Below are positions 34,232 to 43,754 of a stretch of DNA of 64,000 bases, in pieces. The stretch's first letter is position 1, and every line of letters starts with the position of its first letter. Origin of the DNA: Blautia schinkii (GTDB taxonomy: Bacteria; Bacillota; Clostridia; Lachnospirales; Lachnospiraceae); contig NZ_JAAWUO010000019.1 of NCBI RefSeq assembly GCF_013304825.1, positions 1 to 64,000 of the forward strand, read 5' to 3'. The position numbers were made by a program, and so were the translations under genes. The notes beneath the pieces were generated by a model. The model was not told the DNA's origin. It was given only the letters and a program-made list of their open reading frames with translations, and ran no database searches.

Positions 34232-36388
34232 ATGGATATTATTCAGGTAATTACCAGAGAATTGAACGTTGAGAAATGGCAGGTAGAAGCAGCAGTCAGG
34301 CTGATCGATGAAGGCTGCACCATTCCTTTTATTTCCAGATACCGTAAAGAAGCAACCGGTACATTAAACGATGAACAGCTTCGTAATCTTAATGAGAGAC
34401 TTACCTATTTAAGAAACCTTGAGGACAAAAAAGCTCAGGTCCTTGGCAGTATTGAGGAGCAGGGCAAGCTGACACCGGAACTGAAAAAGCAGATCGAAGC
34501 GGCACAGACTCTTGTAGTAGTGGAGGATCTTTACCGCCCATATCGTCCGAAACGCCGTACGCGTGCTATTATTGCAAAGGAGAAGGGGCTCGGGCCGCTG
34601 GCAGATATCATTCTTCTTCAGATGACAAAGAAACCGCTGGAAGAAGAGGCGAAGGCTTTTCTTTCAGAGGAAAAAGAAGTTAAAAAAACGGCAGATGCTA
34701 TCAATGGAGCCAAAGATATTATCGCAGAGCATATTTCCGATGAGGCAGACTACCGTATCTATATCCGTAAGAAAACAATGGATAAAGGAACTATCTGTTC
34801 CACTGCGAGAGATGAGAAAGAGCAGTCTGTTTACGAAATGTACTATGATTTCGAGGAGCCTGTGAAGAAACTGGCAGGCCATCGTGTCCTTGCACTGAAC
34901 CGTGGTGAGAAGGAGAAATTCCTCACAGTGAAGATCGTGGCACCGGAGGAAGATATCATCCGCTATCTTGAGAAACAGGTGATCGTCCGTGACAATCCGA
35001 ATACAACCCTGGTTCTGAAGGAAGTGGTGGAGGACAGCTACAAGCGTCTGATCGGCCCGGCCATTGAGCGTGAGATCAGAAGTGCATTAACGGAAGGAGC
35101 AGAGGACGGAGCCATTCACGTATTTGGCAAAAATCTGGAGCAGCTTCTTATGCAGCCTCCAATTGCAGGACAGGTAGTTCTTGGCTGGGATCCGGCATTT
35201 CGTACAGGATGTAAGCTGGCAGTGATAGACCCGACCGGAAAAGTTCTGGATACCACTGTGATCTATCCGACAGCGCCTACCAATGAGACCAAGATCCGTG
35301 CAGCCAAAGAAACCCTCAAAAAACTCATCAGCAAATATCACGTAACCCTGATCTCCGTAGGAAACGGAACCGCATCCAGAGAGTCAGAGCAGATTATCGT
35401 GGAACTCCTTAAGGAAATCCCGGAAAAAGTTCAGTACGTGATCACCAACGAGGCAGGTGCTTCCGTATATTCCGCAAGCAAGCTTGCAACGGAAGAATTC
35501 CCGAATTTTGATGTGGGACAGCGTAGTGCCACATCTATCGCAAGACGTGTCCAGGACCCGCTGGCAGAGCTTGTAAAGATAGACCCGAAATCCATTGGTG
35601 TCGGTCAGTACCAGCATGACATGAACCAGAAGAAACTGGGCGAGGCACTGAACGGAGTTGTTGAGGACTGCGTGAACAAAGTCGGCGTAGATCTCAATAC
35701 AGCATCTGCTTCCCTTCTGGAATATATTTCCGGAATCAGCAAAGCTATCGCAAAGAATATCGTAGCTTACCGTGAGGAGAACGGCCGCTTCCAGACAAGA
35801 CGGGAACTTCTCAAAGTTGCGAAACTTGGCCCGAAAGCCTTTGAGCAGTGTGCAGGTTTCACACGGATCACAGGGGGCAAAAATCCTCTGGATGCAACAA
35901 GTGTTCATCCTGAGAGCTACGACGCGGCAAAAAAACTCCTGGAAAAACTTGGCTATACACCACAAGACGTGGCAGAGCGTAAACTTACCGGCATTTCCAG
36001 ACAGATCCGCGATTACGGAAAACTGGCCAAAGAACTGGAAATCGGTGAGCCGACACTTCGGGATATCGTAAAAGAGCTGGAGAAACCGGCAAGAGATCCA
36101 CGTGATGAGATGCCGAAGCCGATTCTCCGCACAGATGTCCTTGATATGAAGGATCTGAAAGAAGGCATGGTTCTTAAAGGAACTGTCCGCAATGTAATTG
36201 ATTTCGGAGCTTTTGTAGATATCGGTGTACATCAGGACGGACTGGTTCATATTTCAGAGATGAGCGAGAAATTCATCAAACATCCGCTGGAAGCAGTCAG
36301 CGTTGGTGATATTGTGGATGTGCGTGTTCTTGGTGTGGATATGAAGAAGAAGCGGATCAGCCTTTCCATGAAGGGGATCAGTAAATAA
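34232..36388 (+). CDS. tex: Tex-family S1 RNA-binding protein
   Basis: A 718-residue Tex protein, complete in length: amino-terminal helical domain (TIPFISRYRKEATG), YqgF/RuvC-like domain (about 320-450: VLGWDPAFRTGCKLAVIDPTGKVL), helix-hairpin-helix region (LLEYISGISKAIAKNIVAYREENGRFQTRRELL) and a carboxy-terminal S1 domain (about 642-712: GMVLKGTVRNVIDFGAFVDIGVHQDGLVHISEMS). It binds nucleic acid and is linked to transcription and toxin-gene expression, with no defined catalytic role. It may share a transcript with ldh. Confidence 0.95.
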   Translation: MDIIQVITRELNVEKWQVEAAVRLIDEGCTIPFISRYRKEATGTLNDEQLRNLNERLTYLRNLEDKKAQVLGSIEEQGKLTPELKKQIEAAQTLVVVEDLYRPYRPKRRTRAIIAKEKGLGPLADIILLQMTKKPLEEEAKAFLSEEKEVKKTADAINGAKDIIAEHISDEADYRIYIRKKTMDKGTICSTARDEKEQSVYEMYYDFEEPVKKLAGHRVLALNRGEKEKFLTVKIVAPEEDIIRYLEKQVIVRDNPNTTLVLKEVVEDSYKRLIGPAIEREIRSALTEGAEDGAIHVFGKNLEQLLMQPPIAGQVVLGWDPAFRTGCKLAVIDPTGKVLDTTVIYPTAPTNETKIRAAKETLKKLISKYHVTLISVGNGTASRESEQIIVELLKEIPEKVQYVITNEAGASVYSASKLATEEFPNFDVGQRSATSIARRVQDPLAELVKIDPKSIGVGQYQHDMNQKKLGEALNGVVEDCVNKVGVDLNTASASLLEYISGISKAIAKNIVAYREENGRFQTRRELLKVAKLGPKAFEQCAGFTRITGGKNPLDATSVHPESYDAAKKLLEKLGYTPQDVAERKLTGISRQIRDYGKLAKELEIGEPTLRDIVKELEKPARDPRDEMPKPILRTDVLDMKDLKEGMVLKGTVRNVIDFGAFVDIGVHQDGLVHISEMSEKFIKHPLEAVSVGDIVDVRVLGVDMKKKRISLSMKGISK

Positions 36389-36472
36389 AAAGAAATATTC
36401 AGTAAAGTGAAGCAGCCGGGAATGTTTTGCATTACATTACCGGATAGAAATACAACAGAATTATGATACAGT

Positions 36473-36555
36473 TACAGCAGCGATTATAACTTATTCCTTA
36501 CAGAGCCGGAGAAATCGGTTTTACAGGAAAAAATCGCTGCTGTATTATTATATTA
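36473..36555 (+). terminator. Large hairpin after tex
   Basis: Thirteen-base perfect arms TACAGCAGCGATT / AATCGCTGCTGTA enclose a further TTCCT...AGGAA and CCG/CGG pairing. TTATTATATT follows. Probably terminates tex transcription before mscS. Confidence 0.65.
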
Positions 36556-36605
36556 CAGGATGCGGACAATAGAGTTTGACTATATCAGACGGGAGGAAAA
36601 TTAAT

Positions 36606-37469
36606 TTGGACAGTACAGTACAGACCGTTCAGGAGGTAGGAAATCAGGTAAACCAGTACAAGCAGATGTTTGAAAATTATATTCCGGATATTACCAAATT
36701 CGGAATCAAGGTTGTCCTGGCCATCGTGGCTTTCTGGGTAGGAAGCACCGTCATTAAAGGGATCGTAAAGTTCGTCAGAAAATCACTGACAAAATCCAGA
36801 CTGGACACAGGTGTTGCTCAGTTTATGTCATCCCTGGTCAAGATCGTGCTTTATATACTTCTGATTTTTAACATATCCACAAGCTTCGGAGTGAAGGAAT
36901 CATCATTGGCAGCACTTCTTGGAACTGCCGGCGTTACCTTGGGTCTTGCCCTGCAGGGCGGACTTTCAAACCTGGCAGGAGGAATGATGCTTCTTTTATT
37001 CAAGCCATTCCAGGTAGGAGATTACATTGTTGTCAACGGACAGAACGGAAGCGAAGGAACAGTATCCAAGATCGAGATCTGTTACACAACGCTTCTTTCC
37101 ATTGACAACAAGCATATCGTGATCCCAAATGGTACGCTTTCCAACACAACCATCACCAACGTAACGGCAAGGGATCAGCGAAGACTGGAGATCAAAGTAG
37201 GGATTTCTTACAACGCAGACATCCAGAGAGCCAAGGAGATCCTGGAAGACATCCTGACAGAAGATCCTGACACAAGAGAAGACGAAGAGATGGTAGTATT
37301 TGTAGATGAGCTGGCAGAAAGTGCTGTGATCATGGGCTTCCGTGTCTGGGTAGATACAGACCGCTACTGGGACACCAGATGGAGACTGAACCAGAGGATC
37401 AAAGAAGACTTTGATTATTATGGAATTGAGATTCCTTATAATCAGCTGGATGTGCATTTGCATAAATAA
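36606..37469 (+). CDS. Small-conductance mechanosensitive channel, MscS family
   Basis: A 287-residue channel of minimal MscS type. Three membrane helices lie at about 25-50, 68-95 and 98-125; the pore helix TM3 carries the Gly/Ala-rich AALLGTAGVTLGLALQGGLSNLAGGMM. The cytosolic vestibule domain (VGDYIVVNGQNGSEGTVSKIEICYTTLLSIDN) follows. It releases solutes on hypo-osmotic shock. The start is taken as TTG at 36606 because GGGAGG lies nine bases upstream; the TTG at 36576 would put the Shine-Dalgarno inside the gene. Confidence 0.9.
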   Translation: MDSTVQTVQEVGNQVNQYKQMFENYIPDITKFGIKVVLAIVAFWVGSTVIKGIVKFVRKSLTKSRLDTGVAQFMSSLVKIVLYILLIFNISTSFGVKESSLAALLGTAGVTLGLALQGGLSNLAGGMMLLLFKPFQVGDYIVVNGQNGSEGTVSKIEICYTTLLSIDNKHIVIPNGTLSNTTITNVTARDQRRLEIKVGISYNADIQRAKEILEDILTEDPDTREDEEMVVFVDELAESAVIMGFRVWVDTDRYWDTRWRLNQRIKEDFDYYGIEIPYNQLDVHLHK

Positions 37470-37492
37470 AAACCCGGATTAAGTTTCAGTTA

Positions 37493-37521
37493 TTGACAAA
37501 TAACTATCACAATGTCATAAT
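37493..37521 (+). promoter_or_regulatory. Promoter of the pantothenate operon leader
   Basis: Consensus TTGACA and CATAAT with exactly 17 bases between, 24 bases after the mscS stop. A transcript from here would carry a leader of nearly 300 bases before panD. Confidence 0.7.
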
Positions 37522-37527
37522 ACCCCA

Positions 37528-37745
37528 CAGAGATAGTATTTGGACTCAAAACTATACTCTGGCTGAAATCACTGGAATCTTATATAAATAACCAGCCGGA
37601 ACCCGGGAAATGGGAACGGACGGATATATGAAATTATAAAAGATAAGAGCCTGTATTGATGGCAGGGAAAGTATTATAGCAGAAAATTCTGTGAATACCT
37701 TTTCATGTACAAAAAACAGGACTCAGCATACAGGGAATCAATCAG
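37528..37745 (+). ncRNA. Structured leader of panD-panC; candidate pan-type cis-regulatory RNA
   Basis: The leader between promoter and terminator can form AGAG-ATAGT / ACTAT-a-CTCT (about 37529-37562), then GGCTG/CAGCC enclosing a 27-base loop (about 37561-37596), then further short GC-rich pairings. A conserved RNA called the pan motif is known upstream of panB/panC/panD operons in Firmicutes; I cannot confirm its exact consensus here. No T-box sequence is present. Confidence 0.45.
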
Positions 37746-37786
37746 AAGCGTTTCAGGGTCGAAGTATACCCTGAGGCGCTTTTTTT
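37746..37786 (+). terminator. Terminator/attenuator immediately upstream of panD
   Basis: Fourteen continuous pairs, AAGCGTTTCAGGGT with ACCCTGAGGCGCTT (two G-U pairs), an eight-base loop and six Ts. It stands 33 bases before the panD ATG and downstream of a strong promoter, so transcripts must read through it to reach panD. That is the geometry of an attenuator, although it could also simply end mscS transcripts. Confidence 0.8.
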
Positions 37787-37819
37787 ATGCACTTCCCTGC
37801 AGGAAAGGACTTATATAAG

Positions 37820-38212
37820 ATGACAATAGAAATGTTAAAAGGAAAGATCCACAGAGCAACTGTTGTCCAGGCAGAACTGGATTATGTGGGAAGTATCACT
37901 GTGGATGAGGAACTGCTGGAAGCTGCCGGAATACTGGAATATGAAAAAGTTCAGATCGTAGATGTGAACAACGGCAGCCGTTTCGAGACATACACCATTT
38001 GCGGAGAACGCGGAAGCGGTATGATCTGCCTGAACGGAGCAGCAGCAAGATGCGTGAGCACAGGTGACAAGATCATCATCATGGCTTACGCACAGTACGA
38101 GCAGGAAGAAGCCCGTACACATAAGCCTGCAGTAGTATTTGTAGATGAAGAAAATAAGATCAGCAGAGTGACCAATTATGAGAAACACGGACTGCTGAAA
38201 GATATGGCCTGA
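37820..38212 (+). CDS. panD: Aspartate 1-decarboxylase
   Basis: A 130-residue PanD proenzyme, which makes beta-alanine from aspartate for pantothenate. [20 protein letters not shown] contains the Gly-Ser self-cleavage site that yields the pyruvoyl cofactor on the new amino-terminal Ser. INGAAAR-type wording appears as [22 protein letters not shown], and [18 protein letters not shown] is also typical. GGAAAGGA lies ten bases before the ATG at 37820. panC follows after 158 bases. Confidence 0.95.
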   Translation: MTIEMLKGKIHRATVVQAELDYVGSITVDEELLEAAGILEYEKVQIVDVNNGSRFETYTICGERGSGMICLNGAAARCVSTGDKIIIMAYAQYEQEEARTHKPAVVFVDEENKISRVTNYEKHGLLKDMA

Positions 38213-38370
38213 AAAAATCCGTAATAGAGGAAACTCAGATTACAGATTAGGTATGTGTCCAATGTGGACATAACGCCTTATAAAATAAGAGGAAAGTGAA
38301 TTCAGAAAAGAGGCTATCTCGAAATCTATAAAAAATCCCAGTTCCCGTGACTGAGAAAGAGGAGAGAACA

Positions 38371-39210
38371 ATGCAGGTAACAAAAACAGTAGAAGAAACA
38401 AGAAAACAGATCAAAGCGTGGAAAAAGGAAGGCAAAACAGTAGGACTTGTCCCGACCATGGGATTTCTCCATGAAGGACACGCAAGCCTGATAAAAAAAT
38501 GCAGAGAGCAGAACGACATCGTAGTAGTATCTGATTTCGTCAATCCGACACAGTTCGGACCGACCGAAGACCTGGAAGCATACCCAAGAGATTTTGAGCG
38601 TGACAGCAAACTCTGCGAAAGCCTGGGAGCAGACCTGATCTTCTGCCCGGAGCCTTCCGAAATGTATCATGATCCCCACGCATTTGTAAGCATAGATACC
38701 TTATCCGAAACACTCTGCGGAAAAACACGCCCTATTCATTTTAAGGGTGTATGCACAGTAGTGTCCAAATTGTTCCACATCGTAGCACCGGACAGAGCAT
38801 ATTTCGGACAGAAAGACGCACAGCAGCTGGCTATCATCCGCAAGATGGTGCAGGATCTGAATTTTGATATTGAGATCATTGGCTGCCCCATCGTCCGTGA
38901 GGAGGACGGACTTGCAAAATCCTCCAGAAATACATATTTAAGCCCTGAAGAAAGAAAAGCAGCTCTCTGCCTGTCAAAAGCAGTAAAAGCCGGACAGGAA
39001 GCTATCCGCACAGGAATCCCGGCAGAAGAGCTCCTTGGAAGAATGCGCGCAGTGATCGAAGAAGAACCTCTGGCAAAGATCGATTATGTATCCATGGTAG
39101 ACGCACTTACCATGCAGCCGGTGGAAAAAGCTGACCGCAGCGTTCTCGTAGCAATGGCTGTTTACATCGGAAAAACAAGACTGATCGACAACTTCAGCTA
39201 CGAGGTATAA
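38371..39210 (+). CDS. panC: Pantothenate synthetase
   Basis: A 279-residue ATP-dependent ligase joining pantoate and beta-alanine. VGLVPTMGFLHEGHASLIKK carries the HIGH-like nucleotide motif. FVNPTQFGPTEDLEAYPR, KGVCTVVSKLFHIVAPDRAYFGQKDAQQL and VREEDGLAKSSRNTYLSPEER are the standard pantoate and ATP binding segments. The ATG at 38371 follows GAGGAGAG. It lies three bases before the transporter gene. panB and panE are not in this window. Confidence 0.96.
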   Translation: MQVTKTVEETRKQIKAWKKEGKTVGLVPTMGFLHEGHASLIKKCREQNDIVVVSDFVNPTQFGPTEDLEAYPRDFERDSKLCESLGADLIFCPEPSEMYHDPHAFVSIDTLSETLCGKTRPIHFKGVCTVVSKLFHIVAPDRAYFGQKDAQQLAIIRKMVQDLNFDIEIIGCPIVREEDGLAKSSRNTYLSPEERKAALCLSKAVKAGQEAIRTGIPAEELLGRMRAVIEEEPLAKIDYVSMVDALTMQPVEKADRSVLVAMAVYIGKTRLIDNFSYEV

Positions 39211-39213
39211 TAT

Positions 39214-40200
39214 ATGGAAAAAATCTTAAATAAAATCGCAAAGATCAGCAGCCTTGCATCCAGATATATCGGGATCATTATCATCGCTTTTTCCTGCGTG
39301 GCTTTTTTCTGGAGGGACGGTTTTGCCTGGATGACCAATTACACTTCTGTATTCCTTGGGGTTATCATGTTCGGAATGGGACTGACCATAAAGATGGAAG
39401 ACTTCCGGATTGTTTTTTCCAGACCTAAAGAAGTGGTGATCGGAGCAGTGGCACAGTATACCATCATGCCTGTAGTGGCCTGGATACTGTGCAAGGTGAT
39501 GAATCTTCCGGCTGACCTGGCCCTGGGAGTGATCCTGGTAGGCTGCTGCCCGGGGGGAACAGCCAGCAATGTGATCACCTATATTGCAGGCGGTGACGTG
39601 GCATTATCTGTAGGAATGACAATCGTTTCCACGCTGGCAGCACCCCTTGCCACACCGTTTCTTGTATATGTTCTGGCAGGAGCCTGGGTGGAAGTATCTT
39701 TCTGGGCTATGGTGCTCTCTGTGATAAAAGTGATCCTGGTTCCGGTACTTCTGGGAATCATTTTGCGGAGTCTTGCAGGAGAACACGTAGACAAAGTATC
39801 CGACGTGATGCCGCTGATCTCAGTGATCGCTATCGCTATGATCATCGGAGGAATCGTGGCAGTAAATGCGGACAAGATCTTAAACTGTGGAGTTCTGGTG
39901 CTTGGAGTGGTGGCTATCCATAACTTCTGCGGTATGATGTTAGGTCTCCTTGCAGCAAAAATCTTCCACGTGGAATATTCCAGAACAACAGCCATAGCTA
40001 TAGAAGTAGGCATGCAGAACAGCGGTCTTGCAGTTTCGCTGGCAGCAGCTAATTTTGCAGCCAATCCTCTGGCAACACTGCCAGGAGCAATCTTCAGCGT
40101 ATGGCACAATATCGCAGGTTCCATATTCGCCGGAATCCGCCGTGCAGGAGCAGAACGCCAGACAGAACCAGGGAGCGGTAAGCTGGCGGAAGAAAGCTAA
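39214..40200 (+). CDS. Bile acid:sodium symporter (BASS) family transporter, probably PanS-like
   Basis: A 328-residue membrane protein with about nine or ten hydrophobic helices. MFGMGLTIKMEDF, LVGCCPGGTASNVITYIAGGDVALSVGMT and AIEVGMQNSGLAVSLA are BASS family signatures, including both discontinuous-helix crossover segments. Its start lies three bases after the panC stop, so the genes are tightly co-transcribed. PanS proteins of this family import ketopantoate or pantoate in enteric bacteria, and the absence of panB and panE here makes the same substrate attractive. That assignment is inference from context. Confidence 0.85.
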   Translation: MEKILNKIAKISSLASRYIGIIIIAFSCVAFFWRDGFAWMTNYTSVFLGVIMFGMGLTIKMEDFRIVFSRPKEVVIGAVAQYTIMPVVAWILCKVMNLPADLALGVILVGCCPGGTASNVITYIAGGDVALSVGMTIVSTLAAPLATPFLVYVLAGAWVEVSFWAMVLSVIKVILVPVLLGIILRSLAGEHVDKVSDVMPLISVIAIAMIIGGIVAVNADKILNCGVLVLGVVAIHNFCGMMLGLLAAKIFHVEYSRTTAIAIEVGMQNSGLAVSLAAANFAANPLATLPGAIFSVWHNIAGSIFAGIRRAGAERQTEPGSGKLAEES

Positions 40201-40248
40201 AAAGACAGAAGAACACTGAGGGGAGTTCGGAATATCGTTTTTATAAAG

Positions 40249-40293
40249 AAACCCGACAGCGTATGGATTGATCTGTATGCTGTCGGGTTTTGC
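40249..40293 (+). terminator. Terminator of the panD-panC-transporter operon
   Basis: AAACCCGACAGC / GCTGTCGGGTTT arms around an 18-base loop, continuing into TTTTGCG. Confidence 0.88.
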
Positions 40294-40402
40294 GTTGTGG
40301 ATTTGGAAATCGCATGTTAAACTGGAAACATAAAACACAGATATAAGACAGGTTCAGGAAAGAAGCCTGTGAACATTAAACATTGTAAAAGAGGACACTG
40401 CA

Positions 40403-41431
40403 ATGAAATATGATGATCTGATACAGGAATTGAATACATGGGAGTATGATGAGAAGATTTTCCGGGAATATTATTTTATGGAAAAAATTCCGAAGAATAT
40501 TTCGGGATTTGCAGCAAGACATTCGGACCATAAAAAAGAAGTTGAGTGGGTACAGAATCCGAAAAAAGTAAATGCGCATTCCAGAGAGGATGCGTTTATC
40601 CCGCAGGGATATAATGTGAGTCTGGTAAAACACCCGAGATATTTTCCATTGTTTTATCATGAACATGATTTTTTTGAAATCATATATGTTCTGTCAGGAA
40701 CCTGTACTAATTCCTTCCGGGATTCCACAGAGAAACTGACAGCAGGAGACCTGTGCCTGATCGCACCTGATGTCAGACATGGAATCCTGGCAGTGGAGGA
40801 CGACAGTGTAATTCTGAATATCTTGATCCGCCGCAGCACATTTATGGATATCTTTTACAATACAGTCCGTGATAAGACCCAGATTTCCGGTTTCTTTGTA
40901 GGGAACCTATATTCCAGAGAAAAAATACGCTACCTTCTTTTCCGTACGAAGAATGATACAGTTATCCGTAATTACATTCTGGACATGTACAGGGAACAGA
41001 AAACCAGCGACAGTTTTTCAGACAGGATCATCTGCAGCATCCTTACATTGTTTTTTGTGGAGCTGACCAGACGCCATGGGAAAAATGTAAGCATACCGGA
41101 TAACAGAAGAGAACGGACGGAGCAGGAATCCGAAATGCTTGCTTATATGATGGGAAACTGCAGTACAGTAACTTTAAATGAACTTGCAGAGAAATTTCAT
41201 TTCTCTGTACCATACTGTTCGAAACTGATCAAATCTATCTCAGGAAAAAATTTTTCCAATCTTCTCACAGAGATCCGTCTGCAGCATGGCGAACAGCTTC
41301 TTCTCTGCAGCCAGCTCAGTGTAGAAGATATCAGTGACAGGGTAGGGTATAAAAATCCGGAAAGTTTTATCCGTGCATTTCGCCGCTTATACAATGATAC
41401 ACCAAGTCAATACAGAAGAAAGAATAAATAA
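40403..41431 (+). CDS. AraC family transcriptional regulator with cupin-like sensor
   Basis: A 342-residue regulator. The amino half contains a cupin-type ligand domain (about 75-150: HPRYFPLFYHEHDFFEIIYVLSGTCTNSF...GDLCLIAPDVRHGI). The carboxy end has two AraC helix-turn-helix motifs (about 245-340: TVTLNELAEKFHFSVPYCSKLIKSISGKNF and VEDISDRVGYKNPESFIRAFRRLYNDTPSQYRRK). Such proteins usually sense a sugar and control adjacent uptake or hydrolysis genes. No such gene is directly adjacent, so the target is unknown. An earlier start is not supported. Confidence 0.88.
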   Translation: MKYDDLIQELNTWEYDEKIFREYYFMEKIPKNISGFAARHSDHKKEVEWVQNPKKVNAHSREDAFIPQGYNVSLVKHPRYFPLFYHEHDFFEIIYVLSGTCTNSFRDSTEKLTAGDLCLIAPDVRHGILAVEDDSVILNILIRRSTFMDIFYNTVRDKTQISGFFVGNLYSREKIRYLLFRTKNDTVIRNYILDMYREQKTSDSFSDRIICSILTLFFVELTRRHGKNVSIPDNRRERTEQESEMLAYMMGNCSTVTLNELAEKFHFSVPYCSKLIKSISGKNFSNLLTEIRLQHGEQLLLCSQLSVEDISDRVGYKNPESFIRAFRRLYNDTPSQYRRKNK

Positions 41432-41536
41432 AGTCAATTAAATTGATTATTTCAAATCATGGAAGCAGTTCCGACATTCCGCTATGATGTAAGCAAATAA
41501 AAAACATCAATGCAGAATAAAAAGGAGGAAGCCAGT

Positions 41537-41785
41537 ATGAAATATAATGATACTTATTCCATGATCGGAGCTATGATTAACCAGGGATTTGAAGTTGAGT
41601 TTAAGAAAGAACGGGAGAAAAAAGAAAAACGCCGCAGATTCTTACGCAAATTGATTGTCATGATATCTCGATTAAAGAAGCGTTCGGGAAATATTACAGA
41701 GAATATGTCCGACAGTGCCGGTAAATGCAGATGTGATGCGCATACGATATGTGCATGTGCTGTCGATTGTGGAGACAGAGTGTGA
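41537..41785 (+). CDS. Small basic protein, hypothetical
   Basis: An 82-residue frame whose ATG is preceded by AAAGGAGG at good spacing, the main argument that it is real. The first half (MKYNDTYSMIGAMINQGFEVEFKKEREKKEKRRRF) is a hydrophobic/amphipathic start followed by a strongly basic stretch. The carboxy end has several cysteines (CRCDAHTICACAVDC). No family was recognised. The following 70 bases lead into the thiC promoter with nothing else visible. Confidence 0.5.
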   Translation: MKYNDTYSMIGAMINQGFEVEFKKEREKKEKRRRFLRKLIVMISRLKKRSGNITENMSDSAGKCRCDAHTICACAVDCGDRV

Positions 41786-41856
41786 TAATCTGTTACAACA
41801 AATCGATACAAGTCACATTATGTCGAAAGAAAAAGTCATAAAATGCAGAAATGCGG

Positions 41857-41885
41857 TTTACAAATATTTTTTCTTATACTATAAT
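41857..41885 (+). promoter_or_regulatory. Promoter of the thiC riboswitch leader
   Basis: TTTACA and consensus TATAAT with exactly 17 bases between, about 20 bases upstream of the riboswitch P1 stem. Confidence 0.75.
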
Positions 41886-41904
41886 AAGACCATGGACGAC
41901 AAAA

Positions 41905-42006
41905 GTCCCCAACATATGAAAACAGGGGGGCCCGCTGAAGCGAGCTGAGAGTAGACTGTAAATGTCTTGACCCATAACCTGATTTGGATAATGCCAACGT
42001 AGGGAC
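41905..42006 (+). ncRNA. TPP riboswitch (THI element)
   Basis: P1 pairs GTCCC with GGGAC. The conserved core is obvious: GGGGGGCCCGC, then GCTGAGAGT, then ACCCATAACCTGATTTGGAT and AATGCCAACGTAGGGA. It binds thiamine pyrophosphate and here lies between a strong promoter and a terminator upstream of thiC, so it probably works by transcription termination. Confidence 0.97.
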
Positions 42007-42081
42007 ATATGCACGAAGGATTCTTAAAGACACAGAAGATCAGAGAGTACAGAAGATTTTTATTAAGTACGTAAGATTAAG

Positions 42082-42126
42082 AGCCGGTTGCCGTGATGCG
42101 TATGCGTTGCAGCGACCGGCTTTTTG
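42082..42126 (+). terminator. Expression-platform terminator upstream of thiC
   Basis: AGCCGGTTGC / GCGACCGGCT arms (one G-U pair) around a long loop that itself can pair, followed by TTTTTG. It lies 75 bases after the TPP aptamer and 135 bases before thiC, consistent with ligand-dependent termination. Confidence 0.85.
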
Positions 42127-42260
42127 TTGTATAAACATAAAGAATTTACAGAAGGATACCCTATATCTGACGGGAACAGAGCTTGTACAGCAGACCGGAA
42201 TTCCGACAGCAGTGACAGATTTTCCAGATTCGGATACGAAATGAAAGGAGATTTTTTTAC

Positions 42261-43565
42261 ATGAGAAATTACAGTACACAGATGGAGGCTGCCCGTAAAG
42301 GCATCATCACACCTGAACTTGAGATTGTAGCTAAGAAAGAACGAATGACAACAGAGGAGCTGCTTCCGCTGGTAGCCTCCGGTAAGGTGGCAATCTGTGC
42401 AAATAAAAATCATAAATGTATCGATCCGGAGGGTGTAGGCTCCATGCTCCGCACTAAGATTAACGTAAACCTTGGTGTATCCAGAGACTGCAAGGACTAT
42501 GATGTAGAGATGCAGAAAGTAATGGAAGCTGTCAACATGGGAGCACACGCTATCATGGATCTTTCTTCCCACGGAAATACCATTCCGTTTCGCCGTAAGC
42601 TGACAAGTGAGTGTCCGGCTATGATCGGAACAGTTCCTGTTTATGATTCAGTTATCCACTATCAGAGAGATCTTGACACACTGACAGCTAAGGATTTCAT
42701 TGATGTGGTAAGACTTCACGCACAGGATGGAGTAGATTTTGTAACTCTTCACTGCGGAATCACAAGAAAGACTATCGATCAGATCCGTAACCACAAGAGA
42801 AAAATGAACATTGTTTCCAGAGGAGGTTCTCTTGTATTTGCATGGATGTGCATGACCGGCGAGGAGAATCCGTTCTATGAATATTACGACGAGATCCTGG
42901 ATATCTGCCGTGAGTATGATGTGACCATCTCCCTTGGCGATGCCTGCCGTCCGGGATGTCTGGCTGATGCAACAGACGTATGCCAGATCGAGGAGCTTGT
43001 ACGTCTTGGCGAGCTGACCAAGCGTGCATGGGAAAAAGATGTCCAGGTTATGGTTGAGGGACCGGGACACGTTCCGCTTGATCAGGTAGAGGCAAACATG
43101 AAAGTACAGCAGTCCATCTGCCAGGGTGCACCGTTCTATGTATTAGGACCGATCGTAACTGACGTTGCACCGGGATATGACCACATTACATCTGCAATCG
43201 GCGGCGCAGTAGCAGCTATGTCCGGAGCTGCATTCCTCTGCTATGTAACACCGGCCGAGCACCTTGCCCTTCCGAACCTTGAGGACGTGAAACAGGGAAT
43301 CATGGCATCCAAGATCGCAGCTCATGCAGCAGACATTGCCAAAGGTGTCCGCGGTGCCCGTGAGATCGATGACAAGATGGCTGATGCCAGAAGAAAGCTT
43401 GACTGGGAAGCGCAGTGGGAGTGTGCAATGGATCCGGAAACAGCGAAACGTATCTGGAACGAGCGCAAACCGGAGCATGATGATACCTGCTCCATGTGCG
43501 GTAAATTCTGCGCAGTGCGAAGCATGAACAAGGCACTTGCAGGAGAGCATATCGATATTCTGTAG
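42261..43565 (+). CDS. thiC: Phosphomethylpyrimidine synthase ThiC
   Basis: A 434-residue radical-SAM enzyme converting AIR to HMP-phosphate in thiamine synthesis. It is the shorter bacterial form without the long amino-terminal extension. Visible signatures are [60 protein letters not shown] and the terminal iron-sulfur motif [11 protein letters not shown]. It is regulated by the TPP riboswitch in its leader. It has no thiamine-gene neighbours, so other thi genes lie elsewhere. Confidence 0.97.
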   Translation: MRNYSTQMEAARKGIITPELEIVAKKERMTTEELLPLVASGKVAICANKNHKCIDPEGVGSMLRTKINVNLGVSRDCKDYDVEMQKVMEAVNMGAHAIMDLSSHGNTIPFRRKLTSECPAMIGTVPVYDSVIHYQRDLDTLTAKDFIDVVRLHAQDGVDFVTLHCGITRKTIDQIRNHKRKMNIVSRGGSLVFAWMCMTGEENPFYEYYDEILDICREYDVTISLGDACRPGCLADATDVCQIEELVRLGELTKRAWEKDVQVMVEGPGHVPLDQVEANMKVQQSICQGAPFYVLGPIVTDVAPGYDHITSAIGGAVAAMSGAAFLCYVTPAEHLALPNLEDVKQGIMASKIAAHAADIAKGVRGAREIDDKMADARRKLDWEAQWECAMDPETAKRIWNERKPEHDDTCSMCGKFCAVRSMNKALAGEHIDIL

Positions 43566-43684
43566 TATATAGGCAGCCGGCAGCATAACATACCTGTTTT
43601 CGGGATATGCAGCAGCCAGCCAGAGCACTGACGGGATATATTGTTTAGCTGCAATATAATATAATAGAAGAAAACGGAATATCA

Positions 43685-43733
43685 GAGTCGTCCATGTTTG
43701 TGGTAAAATATCACAACAGGGCGGCTCTTTTTC
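43685..43733 (+). terminator. Terminator after thiC
   Basis: GAGTCGTCC / GGGCGGCTC (two G-U pairs) with inner TTGTG/CACAA pairing, followed by TTTTTC. It lies 120 bases after thiC; that gap shows nothing else of note. Confidence 0.8.
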
Positions 43734-43754
43734 TGTGTATAAAATAAAAACATA

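Noticed and set aside
37528-37745. T-box leader for the pantothenate operon
   Set aside because: No GGTGGnACCGCG-type antiterminator sequence or specifier-loop pattern is present.
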